NCBI GenBank assembly: GCA_038503075.1
Contig: JBCAML010000009.1
Span: forward strand, 372,001 to 436,000
Length of the DNA: 64,000 bases
Direction of reading: 5' to 3'
DNA from: Gyromitra esculenta
Lineage: Eukaryota > Ascomycota > Pezizomycetes > Pezizales > Discinaceae
Below are positions 55,892 to 64,000 of the stretch, one piece after another. The position numbers and the translations under genes were made by a program. The notes below the pieces were generated by a model that searched no databases, was not told where the DNA came from, and saw only the letters and a list, made by a program, of their open reading frames with translations. Each line of letters opens with the position of its first letter. Position 1 is the first letter of the stretch.

Positions 55892-56731
55892 GTATAGGGG
55901 TACAAGGTTGTTATGTTGTGTTGTCGTTCTTTGTGTTTCTTTGGGTTTCCGTTACAATGAGTCAAGTCTTTGTCATCGAACGAGTCGGAATGTGGTATAT
56001 AAGCGAAGGGATTCCCCCTCTTCTTGTATTCTTCCTTCTTCTTTCTATCGTACACTCTTGTATTTTACAATACAACCCTCGGTTATACCTCATAACCTTA
56101 CGCTGTCGCCGTCCTCAAGTCCTCTATACTTGAACACCTCGTAGAGCCTGTGGAACTTCGTAAAACACTCTTGTCGCTTAGTTTTCCATTCAAGTAGCAC
56201 TGCTCATCTCGGGGGATACCTGAGAGCTTGAAGGAAAACCTCGCCCCTTGAGAATGACGTTCACCTACAATTCGCCAACAAAAGCATTGAATTCAACTCT
56301 GAGTTCTGCACCACGCACTGTGCCCCCAAACAGCCCATCGTTTCTGCCAACGCTATCCCACCTCCAGCTAAGCTTAATGCCGCCTTTATTGGTGCCACAA
56401 GTTTTCGCATGCTCGCCAGAAAAAAGGGTATTCAGGTCTATTCAATGTCTTTGTACGAAATAAATAAGGTCCTTGATAGTAAAACCACTAAAGAGGAATG
56501 GAGACAAAGAATACCCGCTGAGTATCACGAATACCTGGACATGTTTGATAAAGCAAAAGCTCAAGGACTCCCCCCCCGTCGCCCCTATGATCACCGCATC
56601 ACCCTTCAAGAAGGCAAGGAACCCCCATTCGGCCCTTTCTACGGCATATCACGAGATGAACTTCTTGTTCTTAAGAAGTACATCGAGGATAATCTGGAAA
56701 AAGGCTTTATCCGTGCCAGTTCGTTGTCCGC

Positions 56732-57140
56732 TTTCACGGATTAACTAGACTGACGGGTTAGGGTTCGGGTAGTAAAGGTTGTAACGGGTGATGGGTTTTA
56801 TAATGCTTTGTTGTTCGGTTAGGTTTCGGTAATGACTTATGGGATGATAAAACGGGATATTTAAGGAAGGATTTTGGTCGCTTTCGTTTCTCTTCTTCTT
56901 CTTTCCTTAAGCAACGTTCTCGTTTCACTTCTCTTGTATCAAAGTTATAATCTCACTTCGATTCTACTTCAGAATCCTCGCTGTCACTGTGAACCACCGC
57001 TGATACTTCGCCTTGAAGTATATTCATCGTAGGACCTGTAGAAAACACTGCACTCTTTGAACGTGTTGATACCTCGCTTAAGTAGCACTGCTCACCTTCG
57101 GGGATACCGAAGGGCTTAAACAAGGAACTCAACCGTGAGA
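56732..57140 (+). mobile_element. Solo LTR, family B, in A5 pol
   Basis: This 409-bp LTR has perfect duplication TCCGC at 56727-56731 and 57141-57145. Its leader stems ATACTTC/GAAGTAT (57003-57021) and CTTCGG/CCGAAG (57096-57112) are clear. Confidence 0.95.
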
Positions 57141-57148
57141 TCCGCTGG

Positions 57149-57557
57149 TTTCATGGACGGATATTTTGTTGATTGGCTGGAAATATGGGTACATGGGTGT
57201 CGCGTCTTGTTATTGTTCTTTATGTTTCCATGGGTTTCCTGCTACAATGAGTCATGTTTTTGTCATCGAAGGAGTTGGAATGTGGTATATAAGCGAAGGG
57301 ATTTCCCCTCATCTTGTACTTTTCCTTCTTCTTTCTTTAAGCAACGTCTTCTATCGTACACTCTTGTATTTTACAATACAAACCTCGGTTATACTTCATA
57401 ACCTTACGCTGTCGCCGTCCTCGAGTCCTCTACACTCGAACACTTCGTAGAGCCTGTGGAACTTTGTAAACACTCTCGTCGCTTAGTTTTCCCTTCAAGT
57501 AGCACTGCTTATCTCGGGGGATACCTGAGAGCTTGAAGATAAACCTCGCCCTCGAGA
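57149..57557 (+). mobile_element. Solo LTR, family A, in A5 pol
   Basis: This 409-bp LTR has perfect duplication GCTGG at 57144-57148 and 57558-57562. Only eight bases separate it from the B solo LTR. It has the TATATAA box at 57286-57292, the self-priming complement AAGCAACGT at 57339-57347 and the stem TCGAGT/ACTCGA at 57421-57439. Confidence 0.95.
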
Positions 57558-57937
57558 GCTGGTTCCCCTGTCCTCTTCGCCGCCAAACCCGATGGTTCCC
57601 TCCGCCTTTGCGTTGATTATCGAGGTCTTAATGCTCTCACTGTTAAGGACCGATATCTATCCCCCCTGGTCAAAGAAACCCTAGACCGCCTCGCAAAGGC
57701 TTAATGGTACTCAAAGCTAGATCTTCGTGATAGGTTTCACCAAATCCGTATTGCCGAAGGGGAAGAGTGGAAAACTGCTTTCCGAACTCGATACGGCCTT
57801 TACGAATATATGGTAATGCCATTCAGCCTTACCAATGCCCCCGGAACCTTCCAACGCTTTGTCAATGACTCCCTCCGAGAATTCCTGGACCTCTTCTGCA
57901 CCGCTTACCTTGATGATATTCTCATCTATAGCGATAC

Positions 57938-58357
57938 TCTCACGGTTCGATCCCTTTTAAGCCCTTCTGTATCCCAGAAGGTGAGCAGAGCTACTTAGGT
58001 AGGGATCGTTACGATAAGAGTGACGAAGTATTCTACAGGTCCTACGAGGTTCTAACTCAAGGCGAGTTAAGTGTAAGGGTTTTCACAGCGACAGCGACCG
58101 CGAGGATTCTGAAATAGAACCGAGTAGTATTAAAACAATACCGTAGAAGTAAAGTAAGAATGTTGCTTAAGGAAAAGAAGAGAAAGAGAATAAAAGCGAA
58201 GCGAAATCCATCCCTTAAATACCCCGCTTTTCCCCACAAAACCCCATATCCGAAAAGAACCAAAATACAATAGCATTATCTTTTTTACCACAATTCATAA
58301 ACCATCACAACCAACAAGCCGATACCTAACCCTATACCCAATTCTCAATCCGTGAAA
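57938..58357 (-). repeat. 3' LTR of B3
   Basis: This 420-bp minus-oriented B LTR has left flank GATAC. The partner LTR is not in the window. Its leader stems are TAACTC/GAGTTA (58053-58069) and CTTCTG/CAGAAG (57964-57980). Confidence 0.88.
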
Positions 58358-60108
58358 GTAGCCCCCCGTCTTAAGTGTGAGCTCCTGCAAACTTTAGGAC
58401 CAGTAGTAGCCGTCGCAGTTAGAAATACATCGAGGACAGTAGTGTCCTGGAGATCTTCCGCAAGCTCCCAAGTAGGATGAGCGTAACCAGTCCACTCGAC
58501 GAGGTATTGTAGTCGTCCTCGATGGGTTCGTTGGTCGAGAATTCTTTTGATAAAATATTCTTCCTGATCATTTACAACAACTGGAGCCGGAGGAGGAATG
58601 ATTTGTCCTAGAAGAGCGTCGTTGGGGGCAGGTTTGAGAAGGGAAACATGGAAAACAGGGTGGTATTTAACCGAAACAGGAAAATCGATCTCATAAGCAA
58701 AAGGGAAAACAATTCTTTTTACCATATACGGGCCCATCCATTTCCAGTCTAATTTTCTCGCATTACAGGTTGTTCAAATGTTCTTCATAGATATGAAGAC
58801 CTTATCGTTGACCTGGTAAGCGGGGACAGGGGTTCGGTCTTTATTGGTAGCCGTTTCATGAATGTCTTGTGCCTTTCGGATCTGGGTGCGGAGGTAATCA
58901 CTTAGTTCTTGCATCTTGCTAGCAAAAGAAGCGGCGTCTAAGTTTTGAGGGGTAGTCTGTGTTGGGATAACGGAAGTATCGAATCGTGGATGGTAACCAT
59001 AGTTCGCAAAGAAGGGGGAGACTTTGGTACTGGCAGATTCTTGATTGTTAGTGGAGAACTCGGCCATTGGCAACCATTTACTCCAATCTTCCTGTTGATA
59101 CGATACGTAGGAACGAAGATATTGTTCCATCACGGCATTGAGTCTTTCTGTTTGTCCATCTGTTTGCAGGTGAAAGGCAGTGGACATTCTGGCTTGGATT
59201 CCGAGACGTTCACAAAGTTCCTTCCAAAAGTGGGCCGTGAATTGAGTCCCGAGGTCTGAGGTAACATAGGAGGGTAACCTGTGAAGTTTCCAGATACGTC
59301 GGAGGTATAAATCGGCCACGTCTCTAGAATTGACTGTTATATTGCAAGGGATTAGGTGTCGCATCTTTGATAAGCGATCCACCACAACCATTATTGCATC
59401 ATCACCATCCGACTCTGGGAGACCTGTGACAAAGTCCATTGAAATCTCTTGCCAAGGGCGGTTTGGGATAGGGAGAGGGCGGAGGACACCTTGGGTTCGC
59501 TGAGTAACTGGCTTTGCCTTTTGACAAGTGTGGCAGTTGCGAACGTATCTGTTGATCGAGTCCCTCATTTTTGGCCAATAATAGCTTCTAGCAAGGAGTT
59601 TGAAGGTCTTATCACGTCCGGGGTGTCCTGCTGCTGGTACGTCATGATGTCTCCAGATAAGTTCTAAACGGAGGGTATTCAGATCGGGGACGTAGATGCA
59701 ATCTCGGTAACATAGTCTTCCATTCTTCTCAGTACATTCACTTAAACTGATCTTTTTTGATTGTTGATCTTTATTCCTTAGTGCTTCGTGTATTTCTTCA
59801 GGAAACTTGTCAGCGATATATCCTTCTAGAAATAGTTTTGTTAGGGGGGCGTCCAATTCAGCGGCTTCATTTGATAAAGAAGCTGACAACAAACTTATCT
59901 TGGGATCAATGTTCTCCTTCTTTAGCACCACTTGACTCTGGTGTGCTAATCTTTCATCCCCTTCCTTGGGAAGATCTCCTGATCTCCTAGTCAAGGCGTC
60001 TGGTTTTCCTCCTTGGCTCCCTGGTCGGTATGTTATCACAAAATCGAAGCGGGATAGGTATTCAGCCCATCTGGCTTGACGACGATTAAGCTGTTTTGTA
60101 CTCATGAA
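58345..60108 (-). pseudogene. pol: B3 pol fragment (RNase H end to chromodomain)
   Basis: Integrase with HHCC and DDE motifs is open in 58774-60114, and the chromodomain part in 58345-58737. A short frame break lies between them near 58740-58770. The 5' end is cut by a B LTR at 60109. The tail RRGATFTD overlaps the LTR as in other B copies. Confidence 0.88.
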
Positions 60109-60403
60109 TTTCACGGATTAAAGATTGGGTATAGGGTTAGGTTTCGGCTCGATAGTTGTTATGGATTTTGGGCTGTTGTATAATGTTATTGTATTTTCTG
60201 TTGTCATTGGTTATGGGATTTGCTAGGAAAAGCGGGGTATTTAAACGGTGGATTTCGCTTGTGCTTTAATCTTTTCTCTTCTCTCTTTAAGCAACGTTCT
60301 CGTTTACCTTCTTTTGTACCTGTCTGAATACTATCTCGGTTCTATCTTAGAATCCTCGCTGTCGCTGTTCACTTCACTGCACTTATCTCGCCTTGAGATA
60401 GAC
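60109..60403 (+). mobile_element. Family-B LTR, split by B4
   Basis: The first 295 bp of a plus-strand B LTR (TTTCACGGATTAAAG onward) stop at the edge of the next minus-strand B element. The rest probably lies beyond the window. Confidence 0.85.
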
Positions 60404-60848
60404 TCTCACGGTTAGTCTCCCGTTAAGCCCTTCAGTATCCCTGAAGGTGAGCAGTGCTACTTAAGCGAGATTCTAACTCGTTTGAAGAGTGCTGTATTTC
60501 TACAAGTTCTACGGGGAGTATACTTCAAGGCGAAGTATCAGCGATGTTCTACAGCGACAGCGAGGGTTCTGAGATAGAACCGAGAATAGTATTAAGATAA
60601 TACAGGTAGAAGTGAACGAGAACGTTGCTTAAGGAAAGAAGAGAAAGGAAAACCTGAACGACCAAAATCCTTCACTTAAATACCCCGCTTTTACAGTAAC
60701 ACCAACCACAACCTAACAACCGAAACACAAAGACATTATCCCGATAACCCAAAATAGACTCAAACAACAAAGAACGTATACAACCGCCCAAAGCAATAAC
60801 AAAACCAGCAACCAGACCACGATTCCTTTTCTAAGTCAATCCGTGAAA
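60404..60848 (-). repeat. 3' LTR of B4
   Basis: This is a 445-bp minus-oriented B LTR with a somewhat longer U3 than its relatives. The left flank is TAGAC; the partner end is outside the window. Confidence 0.87.
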
Positions 60849-61107
60849 GTAGCTCCCCCCTTCAGGCGTGAGCTCCTGCGAACACTAGGAGTAACCAACA
60901 TTGGAATAGATAAAAACTTTTCCAGTGCCGAAGTGTCTGCAAGGTCTTCAGCGGGTTCCCAGGTAGGATGGGCATAACCCGTCCATTCAACGAGGTATTG
61001 TTGTTTCTTGCGGTATGTTCGTTGGTCCAAGATTTTCTCGATGTAATATTCTTCTTGGTCATTGACAATAACGGGCGCCGGTGGAGGAATGATTTGTCCT
61101 GGGAGAG
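60836..61107 (-). pseudogene. pol: B4 pol, C-terminal end
   Basis: This segment covers the chromodomain (YLVEWTGYAHPTWEPAEDL) and tail VRRSSRLKGGATFTD. It is cut at the LPGQII motif by the B5 LTR. The rest of B4 must lie right of B5. Confidence 0.85.
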
Positions 61108-61527
61108 TCTCACGGTTCAGTCCCTCGTTAAGCCCTTCAGTATCCCTGTAGGCGAGCAGTGCTACTTAAGCGAGGTACTAACACGTTCGAGGAGTGCAGT
61201 GTTTTCTACAAGTTCTACAAGGGGTCTATCCCGAGGTGGGATAAGTGCAGCGAAGTGGACAGCGACAGCGAGGGTTCTGAGGTAGAACCGAGATAGTATT
61301 TTAACAATGACAGGAGAAGGTAAACGAGAACGTTGCTTAAGGAAAGAAGAGAGAAAGAACACAAGCGACGAAAATCCATCTCTTAAGTACCCCGCTTTTC
61401 AACCATGATGACTCATAACTAAGAAATAACCGAAAGCAACCGAAACACAATGACATTATAATCCTGAACCGAAAGCCGCAACCCCAACAATATCCTTGAC
61501 CCGATTACTCCCTTATATCCGTGAAAG
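61108..61527 (-). repeat. 3' LTR of B5
   Basis: This 420-bp minus-oriented B LTR has left flank GAGAG. It carries the rare stem variant TATCCC/GGGATA at 61227-61243. Confidence 0.9.
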
Positions 61528-64000
61528 TAGCCCCCCTCTTTAAGCGTGAGCTCCTGCGAACCTGAGGTATTTCCGTGGGAGTTACGGTGAGAAATTGACC
61601 GAGGGCAGCAGTATCTTCGAGATCTTCGGCTGGTTCCCAGGTGGGGTGAGCATAGCCGGTCCACTCAACGAGGTACTGTTGTTTCCCATGGTATGTTCGT
61701 CGATCCAGGATTTTCTCGATATAGTATTCTTCCTGGTCATTAACAACAACAGGGGCAGGCGGAGGAATTACTTGACCCGGGAGAGCATCTTGGGCCACGG
61801 GTTTCAACAAAGAAACGTGAAAAACAGGATGGTATTTGACTGAACTCGGGAGGTCAATCTCATAGGCAAAGGGAGACACTATTCTCTTTATTGGGTATGG
61901 TCCTATCCATTTCCAATCTAATTTCCTTGCATTACGAGTCGTTCGGATGTTCTTCATTGATATGAAGACTTGGTCGTTCACTTGATACGCGGGGGCTGGT
62001 GTACGATGTTTGTTCGTAGCGATTTCCTGGATGTCTTGGGCGACTCTTATCTGCGTCCGTAGGTAATCGTAGAGTTCTTGCATCTTTTGGCTGAATGAGG
62101 CAGCGTCTAGACTTTGTGCATTGGCTTTGGTTGGAAGGAACGTTGTATCGAAGCGGGGATGGTACCCATAGTTAGCAAAGAAGGGGGAAACTTTGGTGCT
62201 AGCTGACTCCTGGTTGTTCGCCGAAAACTCAGCCATTGGTAACCACTTGTTCCAATCTCCTTGTTGATAGGATACATAGGAACGTAGGTATTGTTCCATG
62301 ACGGCATTCAATCTTTCCGTTTGTCCATCGGTCTCAGGGTGGAAGGCTGTTGACATTCGGGCTTGGATTCCAAGTCGTTGGCAGAGGTTTTTCCAGAAGT
62401 AGGCGGTAAACTGAGTTCCTCGATCGGACGTGACATACGTTGGAAGGCCGTGGAGTTTCCAGATATGTTGCAGGTAGAGATCAGCTACTTCCCGGGAATT
62501 AACAGTAGTATTACAGGGGATTAGATGTCGCATCTTTGATAAGCGATCGACGACCACCATGATAGCATCATATCCGTCTGATTCCGGGAGGCCTGTAACG
62601 AAGTCCATCGATATTTCTTGCCAGGGACGGTTTGGGATGGGTAAGGGGCGGAGGACGCCTTGGGCCCGTTGAGTTGTAGGTTTTGCTTTCTGGCAGGTAT
62701 GACAGTTACGGACATATCTACTGATTGACTCCCGCATCTTTGGCCAATAAAAGTTTCTCGAGAGAAGTTCAAAAGTCTTATCTCGTCCTGGGTGTCCTGC
62801 CGCTGGGGTATCATGATGTCTTCGGATGAGTTCAAGTCTGAGAGGATCAAAGTCGGGGACGTAGAAACATTCTCGGTAACATAATAGGCCTTGAATGTTA
62901 CTACATTCGCTCAGGGTGATCTCCTTTGACTGTTGTTCTTTGTTTTCCAGTGCTGCGAGTATCTTTTGAGGGAATTCATCAGTATCATAACCTTTTTGAA
63001 AGAGTTCTACGAGGGGGGCGTCCAATTCAGCGGCTTCATTTGATAAAGAAGCCGACAACAAACTTATCTTAGGGTCCACATTTTCCTTTTTCAATACCAC
63101 TTGGCTTTGATGTGCCAATCTTTCATCCCCTTCCTTGGGAAGATCTCCTGATCTTCTGGTCAATGCGTCTGGCTTCCCTCCTTGACTACCTGGGCGATAC
63201 GTAATTACGAAGTCAAAGCGGGAAAGATATTCAGCCCATCGTGCTTGTCGCCGGTTCAGTTGTTTTGTACTCATAAAATACTCGAGGTTTTTATGGTCGC
63301 TGATTACGTCGATAGGGTGTTTGGAACCTTCGAGTTCCGGACGCCACTCCTCAAATACTCTGATGATGGCTAGTAACTCCTTGTCGTATATCTCGTAATT
63401 ACATTCGGCAGGCGAATGTTTTTTAGAGAAAAATGCGACTGGGTGTAAAACTCCGGCGTCATCGTATTGGGAGAGTACTCCTCCGGATACGTAGTCGGAG
63501 GCGTCTGTTTCAATAATAATCTTCTTGTCTGGATCGAAGTGGATGAGAATGGGGGCAGTGGTAAAGGCGTATTTGAGGTTTTCGAAGGCTATATCGGCTT
63601 CGACGGTCCACTCAAAGGCAATGCCTTTCCTGGTGAGGGCGGTAAGCGGGGCTGCAAGTTTGGAGAATCCTAGGATGAATCGCCGGTAGAAGTTCGCAAA
63701 CCCTAAAAATGCTTGGACATCCTTGACGCTCTTTGGAGTTCCCCATTCTCGGACGGCTTTTAATTTCTCTTCGTCCATCTTAATGCCGTCGGGTGTGAGG
63801 ATTAGGCCTAGGTATTTTGTCGTCTGCACCTCAAACTCACATTTCTCGGGTTTGAGGAGGATGTTATTATCCTTCAGCGTTTGGAGAACCTTTCGAACAT
63901 GAGTTTGGTGTTCGTCGAAAGTATCACTGTAGATGAGAATATCATCTAGGTATGCGGTGCAAAAGACGTCTAGGTATTCAGTGAGGCAGTCGTTCACGAA
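61505..64000 (-). CDS. pol: B5 Pol polyprotein, partial at window edge
   Basis: The frame is open over 830 residues from the window edge to its stop. It begins inside reverse transcriptase ([14 protein letters not shown]), then has RNase H (ETDASDYVSGG), an integrase zinc finger (HHDTPAAGHPGRDK and CHTCQKAKP), the catalytic core ([29 protein letters not shown]), a GPY/F-type module and a chromodomain (YLVEWTGYAHPTWEPAEDL). The last codons RRGATFTDIRE run through the purine tract and into the LTR. It may be an intact family-B copy; gag and protease lie outside the window. Confidence 0.9.
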   Translation of the reverse strand, partial: FVNDCLTEYLDVFCTAYLDDILIYSDTFDEHQTHVRKVLQTLKDNNILLKPEKCEFEVQTTKYLGLILTPDGIKMDEEKLKAVREWGTPKSVKDVQAFLGFANFYRRFILGFSKLAAPLTALTRKGIAFEWTVEADIAFENLKYAFTTAPILIHFDPDKKIIIETDASDYVSGGVLSQYDDAGVLHPVAFFSKKHSPAECNYEIYDKELLAIIRVFEEWRPELEGSKHPIDVISDHKNLEYFMSTKQLNRRQARWAEYLSRFDFVITYRPGSQGGKPDALTRRSGDLPKEGDERLAHQSQVVLKKENVDPKISLLSASLSNEAAELDAPLVELFQKGYDTDEFPQKILAALENKEQQSKEITLSECSNIQGLLCYRECFYVPDFDPLRLELIRRHHDTPAAGHPGRDKTFELLSRNFYWPKMRESISRYVRNCHTCQKAKPTTQRAQGVLRPLPIPNRPWQEISMDFVTGLPESDGYDAIMVVVDRLSKMRHLIPCNTTVNSREVADLYLQHIWKLHGLPTYVTSDRGTQFTAYFWKNLCQRLGIQARMSTAFHPETDGQTERLNAVMEQYLRSYVSYQQGDWNKWLPMAEFSANNQESASTKVSPFFANYGYHPRFDTTFLPTKANAQSLDAASFSQKMQELYDYLRTQIRVAQDIQEIATNKHRTPAPAYQVNDQVFISMKNIRTTRNARKLDWKWIGPYPIKRIVSPFAYEIDLPSSVKYHPVFHVSLLKPVAQDALPGQVIPPPAPVVVNDQEEYYIEKILDRRTYHGKQQYLVEWTGYAHPTWEPAEDLEDTAALGQFLTVTPTEIPQVRRSSRLKRGATFTDIRE

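Larger units (their letters stand above)
49428..56253 (+). repeat. 3' LTR of A2, split by B2
   Basis: The parts 49428-49465 and 55897-56253 form one plus-strand A LTR that follows a purine tract and GTAC, as expected for a 3' LTR. Its right flank is an A-family pol fragment rather than the sequence found left of 25336. The LTR end shows the long outer leader stem best (about 56188-56242). Confidence 0.85.
56254..57937 (+). pseudogene. pol: A5 pol fragment (protease end to reverse transcriptase)
   Basis: A-family Pol starts abruptly at DVHLQFANKSIEF directly after an A LTR end and continues in pieces 56254-56731, 57146-57148 and 57563-57937. Stops include CAA to TAA at about 57703 (expected AKAQWY). 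The catalytic [10 protein letters not shown] is present. It is cut at YSDTL by B3. No gag or upstream pol of this copy is visible. Confidence 0.85.

Noticed and set aside
18812..61527. CRISPR-like or satellite arrays from the many near-identical repeats
   Set aside because: The repeats are 400-bp LTRs in both orientations with transposon bodies between them, not short regularly spaced units.

Overview
The window looks like nuclear DNA of a filamentous ascomycete. The genes have short spliceosomal introns (about 50-230 bp, branch sites of the CTAAC type), the proteins are typical of Pezizomycotina, and the right-hand three quarters is a graveyard of chromodomain Ty3/gypsy retrotransposons. A repeat-rich Pezizomycetes genome (truffle-like) is only a guess.

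Left region, 1-17,150, is the host gene region. After about 5.9 kb with no recognisable gene come five genes. They are a secreted GH43-type exo-beta-1,3-galactanase with a C-terminal CBM35-like domain (minus strand, 9 exons), a DUF89/ARMT1-like damage-control phosphatase (minus, 5 exons, one GC-AG intron), an F-box-like/ankyrin protein (plus), the CCR4-NOT deadenylase CAF1/POP2 (minus, 4 exons) and the decapping activator DCP1 (plus). CAF1 and DCP1 are divergent and share a 339-bp upstream region, so two consecutive steps of cytoplasmic mRNA decay are physically paired.

Right region, 17,153-64,000, is made of two related LTR-retrotransposon families, called A and B here. Both encode a Gag with a CCHC knuckle, followed by a -1 frameshift Pol: protease, reverse transcriptase, RNase H, integrase and chromodomain. 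I count five A copies (A1-A5), five B copies (B1-B5), about a dozen solo LTRs, and one LTR-like insertion of a third kind. Eleven perfect 5-bp target-site duplications allow the nesting to be read like strata. A1 sits inside a solo A LTR. B1 sits inside the gag of A2. A tandem pair A3-A4 (minus strand, three LTRs, two intact gag-pol sets) lies inside the remains of B1. B2 sits inside the 3' LTR of A2. B5 sits in B4, which sits in a B LTR, which sits in B3, which sits in the A5 pol. A3 and A4 are the only full-length copies with intact gag and pol; B5 is open as far as the window shows.

Comparing these copies with each other exposes regulatory RNA features. The LTR leader carries several hairpins whose stems covary between copies while their loops stay nearly constant. 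The gag-pol junction is a T_TTA_AAC slippery heptamer followed, six bases later, by an 8-bp stem that also covaries between families. The primer-binding site is not complementary to a tRNA 3' end, but pairs with nine bases of the element's own LTR just after the pyrimidine-rich core promoter, which suggests self-priming of the Tf1/sushi kind.
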